Assembly: GCF_001583415.1 (NCBI RefSeq)
Contig: NZ_CP014475.1
Span: 4,960,001-5,024,000 of the forward strand
DNA: 64,000 bases
Direction: 5' to 3'
DNA from: Mycolicibacterium phlei
GTDB lineage: Bacteria > Actinomycetota > Actinomycetes > Mycobacteriales > Mycobacteriaceae
A program made the translations under genes and the position numbers. Positions 43,377 through 51,932 of the stretch are shown here, piece after piece. The first letter of the stretch is position 1; each line of letters starts with the position of its first letter. Below the pieces are notes generated by a model, which was not told where the DNA came from, did no database searches, and worked only from the letters and a program-made list of their open reading frames with translations.

Positions 43377-44798
43377 CTATTGAGCCATAGCTGATTCGAC
43401 GACGGTCAGTTCCTCGGAAAGCCCGGCGGCACGGCGGATCTCGACGAACGCGTCGATCATCGCGTCGGTAAGCTCGTGCGGATCCTCCAGCGTTGAGCCG
43501 TCGGAGAGCACCGAGATGTTGAGCTGGTCGACGTAGCTCCACACCGTGATGTTGAGTCCGCTGCCCGTGGTGAGCGGGCCGACGGAGTAGATCTCGGTGA
43601 CAAGCGCACCACCCACCCGGCCCGGCTCGCGGGGTCCGGGCACGTTGGAGATCGGCAGGTTCAGGATCTTGTTCTGCCCGTCCTTTTCGGCCAGCCAGCG
43701 GAACAGCTTCTCCGTCGGCGCCTGCGGCATGTACGCCGACCACCGGCTGACCAGCTCGGGCCCCATCAGATGATGGGTGTCCTTGGCGTCGGAGGCGGCC
43801 TCGTGCACGGCACGGACCCGCTCGAGCGGATCGGCCAGCTGGATCGGCACCGTCATCATCACACCGCTGAAGTAGTTGCCGGAGATGCGGTCCGGCGAGA
43901 AGTCGAAACTGACCGGCACAGAGGCCAACAGCGGATGGTCGGCGTGACCGTCGTACTTCACCGACAGCTCCCGCAGCGCACCCGCGGAGATCGCCAGCAC
44001 CATGTCGTTGATCGTCACGCCGAGATGCTTGGCGGTCTGCTTGATGTCGGCCAGCGCCAGGGTCGCGGTCGCGAACTTGCGCTGCCCGTCGATGCGGTGG
44101 TTCATGAACGACGGCGGCGGGGTGAACGGCCGCGTCAGCTCCGGTGACAGCTTCTTGGGGCTGCGCCGCACCCGCTGGAGACCCTTCGCGGTGTAGCTCA
44201 TGACGCTCGGAATCCGGCCGATCTGGCGCATGTGGTCGGCGAACGCCGTGCGCACCAGCTCCGCCTTCGACGGCGGCGGATCGGTGGGATACGAGTCGCG
44301 CTCATCCGGGCCGGCCTGCAGATCCATCCCGCGCGCAAGCAGATTCGCCGAGGCCACCCCGTCGGCCAGGGCGTGGTGGATCTTGCCGAGCACCGCGATA
44401 CGCCCGCCGGCCAGGCCCTCGATGAAGTACATCTCCCACAGCGGCCGGCTGCGGTCCAGCGGGGTGCTGGCGATCCGGCCGACCGCCTTGTCGAGCTCGC
44501 GCCGCCCGCCCGGCGGGTCGACCCGCCACGGCCGGACGTGGTACTCGATGTCGACCTCGCAGTTCTCCCGCCACATCGGATGGTGGAACTTGAACGGGAT
44601 GTCGACGAGCTCGTACCGGAACGGTTCGAGTTTGTAGAGCCGGCGGTGGATCACCTGCCGGAACTCGTCGATACCGAACTTGCGGCCCTCCTCAAGCCCG
44701 GACAGGTCGATGACCGCGAGCTTGAGGGTGTGCATGTGCACCGTCGGTGTCTCGGTGTAAAGCAGGATCGCGTCCCACCCGCTGAGCCTTTTCACCAC
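43377..44798 (-). CDS. Wax ester synthase/diacylglycerol acyltransferase (Rv0221 homologue)
   Basis: The 473-residue enzyme transfers an acyl group from CoA to diacylglycerol or a fatty alcohol to make storage lipid. It shows the WS/DGAT active-site motif HHALADG and the C-terminal LNLPISNVPGPREP block. Place and length match Rv0221. The ATG at 44798 begins MVKRLSGWDAILLYTE, typical of the family. lipC lies upstream on the same strand after 21 nt, pairing storage with hydrolysis. Confidence 0.93.
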   Translation of the reverse strand: MVKRLSGWDAILLYTETPTVHMHTLKLAVIDLSGLEEGRKFGIDEFRQVIHRRLYKLEPFRYELVDIPFKFHHPMWRENCEVDIEYHVRPWRVDPPGGRRELDKAVGRIASTPLDRSRPLWEMYFIEGLAGGRIAVLGKIHHALADGVASANLLARGMDLQAGPDERDSYPTDPPPSKAELVRTAFADHMRQIGRIPSVMSYTAKGLQRVRRSPKKLSPELTRPFTPPPSFMNHRIDGQRKFATATLALADIKQTAKHLGVTINDMVLAISAGALRELSVKYDGHADHPLLASVPVSFDFSPDRISGNYFSGVMMTVPIQLADPLERVRAVHEAASDAKDTHHLMGPELVSRWSAYMPQAPTEKLFRWLAEKDGQNKILNLPISNVPGPREPGRVGGALVTEIYSVGPLTTGSGLNITVWSYVDQLNISVLSDGSTLEDPHELTDAMIDAFVEIRRAAGLSEELTVVESAMAQ

Positions 44799-44819
44799 GC
44801 ACCCACTTTCCGCAGGCGC

Positions 44820-46043
44820 CTAGATAACCTCTTTGGCGCCGATCAACGCACGCCTCCGGTGAATCTGGTTGAGGAACAACCCGATTCCCATCGACGCCGA
44901 ACCGGTCCTGGCGCCGTCGGTCATGTCGAACGCATGACCGGCGCCCGGTAGTTCAACGTAGCTGACGGCCGACCGTGACACAGCACGAAGGCGCTCCACG
45001 AACGCACGGGCCTGTTCGACCGGGATGACGCTGTCGCCGGTGCCGTGCACCACCAGGAACGGCGGTGCGTCCGGGTGCACCCGCGCGATCGGGGACGCAT
45101 CGCGGAACACCTCGGGGCGGTCATCGATCTTGTGGCCCACCACGAACCGCTCCAGGAAGTCGACGAAGCGCATCCGCTCCTCGGTGGAGCGGTCCTCCCA
45201 GTCGTAGCGACCGTAGATGCCGACGACCGCGTCCACCGACGTGTCCGAGCCCTCCGGCAGTTCCTCCTGGAACTCCGGAGCGTTGCCGGTGAGCCCGGCC
45301 AGCGAGGCGAGATGCCCACCGGCCGAGGCACCGGCGATCGCGACGAAATCGCGGTCGCCGCCGAACTTGTCGACGTTCGCCCGTGCCCACGCGATCGCGG
45401 TCTTGACGTCGACCAGGTGCGCGGGCCACTTGTGCTGCGGTGCGACCCGGTAGTCGATGGACAGACACACCCAGCCGCGCTCGGCCAGGTGCGACATCAG
45501 CGCGTAGCCCTGCAGCATGCGGCTGCCGTGCACCCACGCCCCGCCCGGCACGAAGATCAGCACCGGCGCCGGCTCGGCGGGCAGCTCCTTGGGGCGCCAG
45601 ACGTCGAGCAGCTGCGTCGGCCGCGGCCCGTACCGCACCGAGCTGCGGTACACGTAGCGGCGGTGCTCGTGCATCCGCCACAGCGGCGGCAGCGGATCCG
45701 GTGCCGGCCACTCGACGTCGAGGTCGGCGGGGTCGACGACGCTGCGCAGCGCGGCCTGGGTGACGGCGTTGGTGGCGTCGCGTTCGGCGCGGCGCGCCTC
45801 GACGGCCCCGGGCCGCAGCCAGGACTTTGCCGTGCCCTCCATGAAGGCCGGCAGGTTGCGGGTGCCCCAGACGGTCATCGCGGCCGCGGTGCTCAGCGGT
45901 TCCAGATGCTTGCCGACGACGGGCAGCGAAGCCGACGCCGCACCCAGCGCGAGCATGTAGTCCGAGGGGCCGGCGGTCAGCAACCGCGTCGCACGTGTCA
46001 GCCAGGTCGGGGCCGAGGGACGGACCCCAGGTCGCACGGTCAT
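44820..46043 (-). CDS. lipC: Esterase/lipase LipC
   Basis: The 407-residue protein follows M. tuberculosis LipC (Rv0220) over its length: PSDYMLALGAASASLPVVGK, VPGGAWVHGSR, nucleophile motif GASAGGH, VVHGTGDSVIPVEQARAF and catalytic His in GAGHAFDM; it ends AKEVI like LipC. It hydrolyses short to medium acyl esters; LipC is reported at the cell surface. ATG 46043 is the chosen start. It is divergent from the fused dehydrogenase gene across 120 nt with no recognised operator. Confidence 0.93.
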   Translation of the reverse strand: MTVRPGVRPSAPTWLTRATRLLTAGPSDYMLALGAASASLPVVGKHLEPLSTAAAMTVWGTRNLPAFMEGTAKSWLRPGAVEARRAERDATNAVTQAALRSVVDPADLDVEWPAPDPLPPLWRMHEHRRYVYRSSVRYGPRPTQLLDVWRPKELPAEPAPVLIFVPGGAWVHGSRMLQGYALMSHLAERGWVCLSIDYRVAPQHKWPAHLVDVKTAIAWARANVDKFGGDRDFVAIAGASAGGHLASLAGLTGNAPEFQEELPEGSDTSVDAVVGIYGRYDWEDRSTEERMRFVDFLERFVVGHKIDDRPEVFRDASPIARVHPDAPPFLVVHGTGDSVIPVEQARAFVERLRAVSRSAVSYVELPGAGHAFDMTDGARTGSASMGIGLFLNQIHRRRALIGAKEVI

Positions 46044-46163
46044 GGCGCGACTGTACCCCCAGCGACGTCGCTGGGACGGAGGCATTGGCCGAAGTGTCTA
46101 CCGTTGAGTTTTCGACAGAAGTGTGGGCCAGGTCACGCAGCCGTCTGACCTGCAGCTAAGGTC

Positions 46164-48368
46164 ATGGCTGCGCAAACCCCGACGAAGAGGACTTTGACTG
46201 TGGGCAAGTCGGCACTCGCCATCACCGAAGAGCACATCGACCTGGCCGACTCCGTGTTCGGCCAGCTCAACCGGGTTGACAGCCGCGCCGCCGCGCGGGC
46301 CACGCTGGACGGCGGACCGTCGCACCCGGCCGAGATCTGGTCGGCCGCCGCGGACCTGGGGTGGACGGGGCTGGCTATCTCCGAGGATCACGGCGGCTCG
46401 GGCTTCGGGCTGGCCGAGTTGGCGGTGGTGCTGGAGGCGCAGGGCCACGAGCTGACCCCCGGGCCGTTCCTGCCGACGGTTTCCGCGGCGGTGGTCATCG
46501 ACCGCTGTGGATCGGATTCGCTTCGCGCCGCGCTTCTTCCGGGCCTGGCCGACGGCAGCACCGTCGCCGCGCTGGCGGCCTCGGGCACGGTGAGCGTCGG
46601 CGCCGACCTGGTGGTGACCGGGGAGAGCCCGGCCGTGCTCGGCGCACCCGACGCCGCGCTGCTGGTCGCGATCGCCGGCGACGACGTCGTGGTGGTCGAC
46701 GCGGGTGCCGACGGCGTGACGGTCACCCCGCTGGAGTCGATCGACACCACGCGCAGTCTGGGCGCGGTGGCCTTCGACGGTGTCACGGTCACCGAGGACC
46801 GGGTAATGCGCGGCGCGGCCCGCAAGGCGCGCACCGTGTTTCGGATCCTGACCTCGGCCGAGGCGGTCGGTGTGAGCTGGGCGGCGATGGAGATGGCCGT
46901 CGACTACGCCAAGGTGCGCGAGCAGTTCGGCCGCACGATCGGCACGTTCCAGGCGGTCAAGCACCACGCCGCCAACATGCTCGTCAACGCCGAGGCCACC
47001 ACCGCCGCGGCGTGGGACGCCGCCCGCGGCGACGATCTCGACGGCGTCTGGTTCGCCGCCGCCGTCGCCGCCTCCAACGCGATCCGCACACAGATCCTCA
47101 ACGCGCAGACCAACATTCAGCTGCACGGCGGCATCGGGTTCACGTGGGAGCACGATGCGCACCTGTACCTGCGGCGGGCACGCACGCTGGCCGCGCTGAT
47201 GGCCGAGGCGGGCGACCCGCTGGTCGACGTGGTCGAGGGCCAGCGCAGCGGGCAGGCGCACGGTGCGACGTTCACGCTGCCGCCGGAGGCCGAGGAGTTC
47301 CGCGCGCAGGCCCGCGATGCCGTCGCCAAGCTGAAGTCGCTGCCCGCCGACCAGCAGCGCGATTTCCTGGTCGACTCCGGATATCTCGTGCCGCACTGGC
47401 CGAAACCGTGGGGTCGCGCCGCGGGGGTGCTCGAGCAGTTGGTGATCGAGGAGGAGTTCGCCGGTATCGAGCGCCCGGACATGGGCATCACCGGGTGGGT
47501 GACGTTGACGATCGCCCAGGCCGGCACCGACGAGCAGCGGGAACGCTGGGTGGAGCCGGTACTGCGCGGTGAGGTGATGTGGTGCCAGCTGTTCAGCGAG
47601 CCCAACGCCGGGTCGGACGCCGCCGCGGTGCGCACGTCGGCGAAGAAGGTTGACGGCGGCTGGCGGGTGACCGGGCAGAAGGTGTGGACCAGCCTGGCGC
47701 ACATGTGCCAGTGGGGCCTGGCGACCGTGCGCACCGATCCCGACGCACCCAAGCACGCGGGCGTGACGATGATGGCGATCGACATGAACGCCCCTGGCGT
47801 GACGGTGAATCCGCTGCGCGGGCTGACCGGGCACGCACACTTCAACGAGGTGTTCTTCGACGACGTGTTCGTGCCGGACTCCGACGTCGTCGGCGACGTG
47901 AACAAGGGGTGGCTGGTGGCCCGCGCGACACTGGGCAACGAGCGCATCTCGATCGGCGGCGGCTCCGGTGGCGCAACGGGTTTCACCGCCGACGATCTGA
48001 TCAAGCTGCTCGACGGCGCCCCCACCGACGTCCGCGCGCAGTACGTGCGGCGCGCCGGTGAGGTGCTGGCCGAGACGCACACGCTGCGGCTGCTGAACCT
48101 GCGCCGGATCAGCAGGGCGATCGCCGGTTCCGAACCGGGCCCCGAGGGCAATGTCACCAAGCTGCTGCTGGCCGAGGCGGGGCAGCGGATGACCGAGCTG
48201 GCGATGGAGCTGGCGGGGTCGGCCGCGGTCTCCGGGCAGACGCCGACGCTGACGCAGTCCTACCTGGGCAACCGCGCGATGACGATCGCCGGCGGCACGT
48301 CGGAGATCACCCGCAACACCATCGCCGAGCGGATCCTGGGGCTGCCGCGCGATCCCCTGCTGAAGTAG
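46164..48368 (+). CDS. Fused two-domain acyl-CoA dehydrogenase (FadE34-like)
   Basis: The 734-residue protein is two acyl-CoA dehydrogenase modules in one chain. Module 1 (about 15-370) includes REQFGRTIGTFQAVKHHAANM and QLHGGIGFTWEHDAHLYLRR. Module 2 (about 375-734) includes MWCQLFSEPNAGSDAA and the C-terminal AGGTSEITRNTIAERILGLP. The usual YEGT catalytic segment reads AGGT, so the base is probably the Glu of GNERISIG, as in steroid-type dehydrogenases. Size and form resemble FadE34, which acts on cholesterol or bile-acid side chains; a bulky CoA substrate is inferred. ATG 46164 is used; a GTG at 46200 is an alternative. No KstR site is visible. Confidence 0.88.
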   Translation: MAAQTPTKRTLTVGKSALAITEEHIDLADSVFGQLNRVDSRAAARATLDGGPSHPAEIWSAAADLGWTGLAISEDHGGSGFGLAELAVVLEAQGHELTPGPFLPTVSAAVVIDRCGSDSLRAALLPGLADGSTVAALAASGTVSVGADLVVTGESPAVLGAPDAALLVAIAGDDVVVVDAGADGVTVTPLESIDTTRSLGAVAFDGVTVTEDRVMRGAARKARTVFRILTSAEAVGVSWAAMEMAVDYAKVREQFGRTIGTFQAVKHHAANMLVNAEATTAAAWDAARGDDLDGVWFAAAVAASNAIRTQILNAQTNIQLHGGIGFTWEHDAHLYLRRARTLAALMAEAGDPLVDVVEGQRSGQAHGATFTLPPEAEEFRAQARDAVAKLKSLPADQQRDFLVDSGYLVPHWPKPWGRAAGVLEQLVIEEEFAGIERPDMGITGWVTLTIAQAGTDEQRERWVEPVLRGEVMWCQLFSEPNAGSDAAAVRTSAKKVDGGWRVTGQKVWTSLAHMCQWGLATVRTDPDAPKHAGVTMMAIDMNAPGVTVNPLRGLTGHAHFNEVFFDDVFVPDSDVVGDVNKGWLVARATLGNERISIGGGSGGATGFTADDLIKLLDGAPTDVRAQYVRRAGEVLAETHTLRLLNLRRISRAIAGSEPGPEGNVTKLLLAEAGQRMTELAMELAGSAAVSGQTPTLTQSYLGNRAMTIAGGTSEITRNTIAERILGLPRDPLLK

Positions 48369-48803
48369 TCAGGCGAGCAGCGTGATCCCGCCGACGATCA
48401 GCGCGGCGACCTTGACCAGCTCCAGGCCGACGTAGACGTAGTGGGCGCGGGAGCGTCCGCCCGGGTCGGTGCCGTTGGGTGCCGCCAGCACCGCGTCGGA
48501 GCGGCGGGTCAGCGCGGGCCGCACCCCCACCAGCTGGGCGATCAGCGTGACGATCGCGACGCCGACGGCCACCATCGCGGTCGTCGTCGGCGGGTCGATC
48601 ACCAAGGCGGCGACCAGGATCAGCGCCAGCACCACCTCGACCGTATTGAGGGCGCGGAACACCAGTCGGCCGATGCCGAGGCCGATCTGCAGGGTGACGT
48701 GCGGGGCGCGGAACTTCAGCGGCGCCTCGATGAACGAGATGGCCAGCACCATGCCCAGCCAGACGAAGATGACGGCGACGGCGGTCGCGTGGGCGGTACT
48801 CAT
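48369..48803 (-). CDS. Four-helix membrane protein in the ferredoxin operon
   Basis: The 144-residue protein has four hydrophobic helices (about 5-25, 45-68, 75-95, 120-142) and no recognised catalytic residues. Its function is unknown. The ATG at 48803 overlaps the stop of the regulator gene (ATGA) and has GGGAGGAAG upstream, so it is translated together with the Fe-S regulator and ferredoxin. It converges with the fused dehydrogenase gene with no spacer. Confidence 0.75.
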   Translation of the reverse strand: MSTAHATAVAVIFVWLGMVLAISFIEAPLKFRAPHVTLQIGLGIGRLVFRALNTVEVVLALILVAALVIDPPTTTAMVAVGVAIVTLIAQLVGVRPALTRRSDAVLAAPNGTDPGGRSRAHYVYVGLELVKVAALIVGGITLLA

Positions 48804-49447
48804 GCTTCCTCCCTCGACGTGAGTGTGGCGATGCACAGTCCGGGTTCGGCGAACGGGATCAGCCCGTCCACGGTGATCGGAGCCCGCCACGCGGCCAGCG
48901 CCTCCTGCATGAGGCCGAGGTGGACGGGGCAGACGACATCACGGTGGCTGGCGGCGAGTTCGAGGAACGGGCAGTTGCGCAGCGCGATGTCGCCGAGTTG
49001 CCCGCGGTGCGGGCGGTACTCGGGGGCGAACCCGAGCCCGTCGAGCAGGTCGGTGAGCCGGGTGACGGCGGCACCGCTGGTGGAGGCCTTCGCGGTGTCG
49101 ACGCTGGCGGTGGCCCAGGCCCGGCCGGCCTCGACGGCCCGGCGGCGGGAGTCACGCTGACGGGTCAGCGCGTCGGCGAGCACACCGGCGAGCATGCGGT
49201 AGTCGCGAGGTCCGTCGGGATCCATCCCCGAGGTGGCGCGGAACATCATCGGGGGTCGCCCGGGTTTGGTGCGGTTGGGCGGCAGCATCTCGGCGCGGCC
49301 CCGCTTGACCAGCGTCTCCAGGTGGAAGCGCGCGGTATTCGGGTGAATCGACAGCCGGTCGGCGACGTCGGCGATGCTCAGCGACGCGTCGGCGGACCGC
49401 AGCACCGCGAGCACGTCCTCGCGTCGTCCTCCCTCGCGGGCGGGCAC
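48800..49447 (-). CDS. SufR-like winged-helix regulator with Fe-S cysteines
   Basis: The 215-residue protein starts with a winged helix (about 8-70: SIADVADRLSIHPNTARFHLETLVKRG in outline, then KPGRPPMMF as the wing). The C-terminal domain has NCPFLELA and VCPVHLGLM plus a late Cys (Cys159, Cys173, Cys205). The Cys spacing resembles the Fe-S ligands of SufR. I infer a regulator that senses Fe-S status or redox and controls this operon. The GTG start at 49447 is two bases after the ferredoxin stop. Without the cluster reading, it is a generic ArsR/DeoR-like regulator. Confidence 0.78.
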   Translation of the reverse strand: MPAREGGRREDVLAVLRSADASLSIADVADRLSIHPNTARFHLETLVKRGRAEMLPPNRTKPGRPPMMFRATSGMDPDGPRDYRMLAGVLADALTRQRDSRRRAVEAGRAWATASVDTAKASTSGAAVTRLTDLLDGLGFAPEYRPHRGQLGDIALRNCPFLELAASHRDVVCPVHLGLMQEALAAWRAPITVDGLIPFAEPGLCIATLTSREEA

Positions 49448-49449
49448 GG

Positions 49450-49641
49450 CTACTCGTCCAGGGTGAGGGCCGCACGCGGACACTCGGCGACGGCCTTTCT
49501 GCCGTTCTCCCACTCGGCTTGCGGCACCGGGTCGAGTTTCACGACGGAGTAGTCGTCGTCATCGAGTTCGAACACCGCGGGCGCGTACTTCACGCAGATC
49601 GCGTTGCCCTCGCACCGGTCGCGGTCGACGCTGACTCGCAT
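49450..49641 (-). CDS. [3Fe-4S]-type ferredoxin
   Basis: The 63-residue protein is a small ferredoxin of the kind that feeds cytochromes P450: MRVSVDRDRCEGNAICVKYA, VFELDD, and a C-terminal CP. The ligands are Cys10, Cys16 and Cys54, with Ala in place of the fourth Cys, which predicts a [3Fe-4S] cluster. No P450 gene lies in the window, so the electron acceptor is elsewhere. It heads an operon with the SufR-like regulator and the membrane protein. The ATG at 49641 has a GGGAGGGC site. Confidence 0.92.
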   Translation of the reverse strand: MRVSVDRDRCEGNAICVKYAPAVFELDDDDYSVVKLDPVPQAEWENGRKAVAECPRAALTLDE

Positions 49642-49661
49642 GGCATGCCCTCCCGAGTTTC

Positions 49662-49678
49662 TACAAGAGCACTTTGTA
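49662..49678. promoter_or_regulatory. Candidate operator TACAA-N7-TTGTA between ferredoxin and lipW
   Basis: TACAAGAGCACTTTGTA has inverted 5-nt arms around a 7-nt centre and lies 21 nt upstream of the ferredoxin start in the 111-nt divergent gap. It may be the target of the SufR-like regulator encoded in the operon. An AT-rich stretch (TTGTATAAACAATAC) overlaps its right half and could be a -10 region. Confidence 0.4.
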
Positions 49679-49752
49679 TAAACAATACGCCCTGCCGAGG
49701 CAGTTGGTTCGACTTGGGTACTCGCGGGCACGGTTGCGGCAATACTTGGCGC

Positions 49753-50643
49753 ATGCCTGCCAGCGACGTCCATCCCGACCTGCGCCGCGCCGCGCGGTTC
49801 ATCCCCAAGCAGCTCGTCTCCCCGGTGACGCTGCCCATGCTGCGGATCGCCACGCGCCGGCTGGGCAGGCACGTTCCCCGCGACGTCGAGGTGCTCACCC
49901 TGCCCTCCGGCGTCGGCGTGCGGCTGCACCGGCCGCCGACGGCCGCCGGGCCCGGGCCTGCGCTGCTGTGGATCCACGGCGGCGGCTACGTGATCGGCCA
50001 CCCGGCCCAGGATGACGAGTTCTGCCGCCGCTACGCGCGACGGCTGGGCGCCACGGTGGCGGCGGTGAATTACCGGCTGGCTCCCGAGAATCCGTATCCG
50101 GCGTCGCTGGAGGACTGCTATACGGCGCTGAAGTGGTTGGCCGCGCTGCCGGGGGTGGATCGGTCCCGGGTGGCGATCGGCGGCGGCAGCGCAGGCGGCG
50201 GTCTGGCCGCGGCCCTGGCGCTGCTGGCCCGCGACCGCGGCGAAATCCCGCTGGCCGCACAGCTGCTGGTGTACCCGATGCTCGACGACCGCACCGTCGC
50301 GGACAAACCGGGCGTGCGGCTGTGGAACGGGTCCAGCAACAGGTTCGGCTGGCGGGCCTATCTCGGCAACGCCGACCCCGACATCGCGGTGCCCGCCCGG
50401 CGCACCGATCTCAGCGGTCTGCCACCGGCCTGGATCGGGGTCGGCACCCTGGATCTGTTCCACGACGAGGACCTCGCCTACGCCGAGCGGCTGCGCGCCG
50501 CCGGGGTGCCCTGCGAGGTGGAGGTCGTCGAGGGCGCGTTCCACGGGTTCGACGCCGTCGCGCAGAAAGCGCCGGTCTCCCAACGGTTCTTCGACAGCCA
50601 GTGCGCGTGGTTGCAGCGCGCGCTGTCCCCCGCGGCGGCCTAG
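49753..50643 (+). CDS. lipW: Esterase/lipase LipW-like (hormone-sensitive lipase family)
   Basis: The 296-residue hydrolase has the full family signature: HGGGYVIG as oxyanion hole, nucleophile in GGGSAGGG, VGTLDLFHDE with the catalytic Asp and the final His in GAFHGFD. Place and length match LipW (Rv0217c). It should cleave acyl esters in the cytosol or at the membrane. ATG 49753 was chosen because the conserved N-terminus starts there; longer frames upstream lack family similarity. Its stop overlaps the stop of the convergent amidohydrolase gene by 4 nt. Confidence 0.88.
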   Translation: MPASDVHPDLRRAARFIPKQLVSPVTLPMLRIATRRLGRHVPRDVEVLTLPSGVGVRLHRPPTAAGPGPALLWIHGGGYVIGHPAQDDEFCRRYARRLGATVAAVNYRLAPENPYPASLEDCYTALKWLAALPGVDRSRVAIGGGSAGGGLAAALALLARDRGEIPLAAQLLVYPMLDDRTVADKPGVRLWNGSSNRFGWRAYLGNADPDIAVPARRTDLSGLPPAWIGVGTLDLFHDEDLAYAERLRAAGVPCEVEVVEGAFHGFDAVAQKAPVSQRFFDSQCAWLQRALSPAAA

Positions 50644-51932
50644 CGGACGAACACCGGGCGCCCCGCCACCAGGGTGGCCGCCACCAGGCCGGCATCCAGC
50701 GCGTCGAGCACCTCTGCGGGGGATCCGTCGAGCAGCACGAGGTCGGCCGGTGCCCCGGGGGCGATGACGCGGGGCCGGGCGGGGTGCTCGGCCGTGCCGA
50801 GGAACATCGTCAGCGCCGCGCGCGGCGACACCCGCTCGTCGGCGCCGAGCACCGGGCCGCTCGCGGTGGTGCGTGCCACCGCCGCCCGCATCGCCGCCCA
50901 CGGGTCGCCGTCGCCGAACGGGGTGTCCGTCGACAATGCCACCGGCACACCGGCTTTCAGAAGGGAGGCGACCCGCCAGAGTTCGCGGTGCTCGGCGGCG
51001 GGCACGTCGACGAGGTACTGGTCGCCGCGTTCGGTGACGAAGTTGGGTTGCGTCACCACCGTCGCGCCGGAGGCGGCCAGCGCCGCGAGGCTGTCGTCGG
51101 GCACGATGGCGGCGTGTTCGATGCGGTCGCCGGGCCGGGTTCCGGCGGCCTGTAGCGCCGCGAGCGTGACGACGAGCTGTGCGGCGGTCACGCAGTGCAC
51201 CGCGACCGGGATGTCCTCGGCGTGACGGGCGGTGATCCACCCGCTCAGCGCGTCGAGGTCGAGGTCGGTGTCGTGCAGGATCCGCTTGCCCGGGGCCAGG
51301 CAGTGCACCCGTTGCAGCACAGCGGAGTTCGCGGTCAGCGCGGCGACGTCGGCGGGCGCGAGGTCCGGGGTGGCGTCGGTGACGCCGGTGACGCCGAACG
51401 CCGCGAGCCGGCGGCTGACGTCACCGATCGGGATCTCGTTGCGCGGCAGCGTGTCCGACCAGCCGTGGTCATCGCTGCGCAGGCGCCCGTCGGGGTGGTC
51501 CGCCAGCCCGAGCCTGGCCAGGCCGGCGGTGTTGACGGTCCACAGCACGCCGCTGCGGTGCTGGACCCGCACCGGCACCGGCGGCGACAGCTCGTCGAGC
51601 AGGGCGCGGTCCAGCGGCCCGGCGACCGCCTCGTGGTAGCCCACGGCGCGGATCCACCCGTCGCCGCCGATCGGGGCGCGAGCCAGCGCCTCGGCGAGCC
51701 CGGTCCGGTCCCGCACCTCGCCCGGCCCGACCCGCACCGAGGTCAGCGCCGCCGCGGCCGCGTGCAGGTGCACGTGGTGGTCGTGCAGGCCGGGGATGAC
51801 GGTGCGCCCGTGCGCGTCGAAAACCTGTTCGCCGGGCCGGGTTTCGAGGTCCGCACCGACGGCGGCGATGGTCCCGTCGACACGGATGTCGACCACGGTG
51901 CCGTCGAGCAGCGTGGCTCCCCGGATCAGCAC
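50640..51932 (-). CDS. Metal-dependent amidohydrolase (YtcJ-like)
   Basis: The 430-residue TIM-barrel hydrolase shows the N-terminal beta-sandwich (LIRGATLLDGTVVDIRVDG), the metal-binding HDHHVHLH motif, later His residues (VAVHCVT, RIEHAAIVP) and the catalytic Asp in ALSTDTPFGDGDPW. Such enzymes act on amides, imides or cyclic ureas; the substrate is unknown. The GTG start at 51932 overlaps the end of the CoA-transferase gene by 7 nt, so the two are coupled. Confidence 0.87.
   Translation of the reverse strand: MLIRGATLLDGTVVDIRVDGTIAAVGADLETRPGEQVFDAHGRTVIPGLHDHHVHLHAAAAALTSVRVGPGEVRDRTGLAEALARAPIGGDGWIRAVGYHEAVAGPLDRALLDELSPPVPVRVQHRSGVLWTVNTAGLARLGLADHPDGRLRSDDHGWSDTLPRNEIPIGDVSRRLAAFGVTGVTDATPDLAPADVAALTANSAVLQRVHCLAPGKRILHDTDLDLDALSGWITARHAEDIPVAVHCVTAAQLVVTLAALQAAGTRPGDRIEHAAIVPDDSLAALAASGATVVTQPNFVTERGDQYLVDVPAAEHRELWRVASLLKAGVPVALSTDTPFGDGDPWAAMRAAVARTTASGPVLGADERVSPRAALTMFLGTAEHPARPRVIAPGAPADLVLLDGSPAEVLDALDAGLVAATLVAGRPVFVR

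Noticed and set aside
46098..48080. A 660-codon leftward frame opposite the fused dehydrogenase
   Set aside because: It is a shadow of the dehydrogenase codon pattern; no motif or sensible start was seen.
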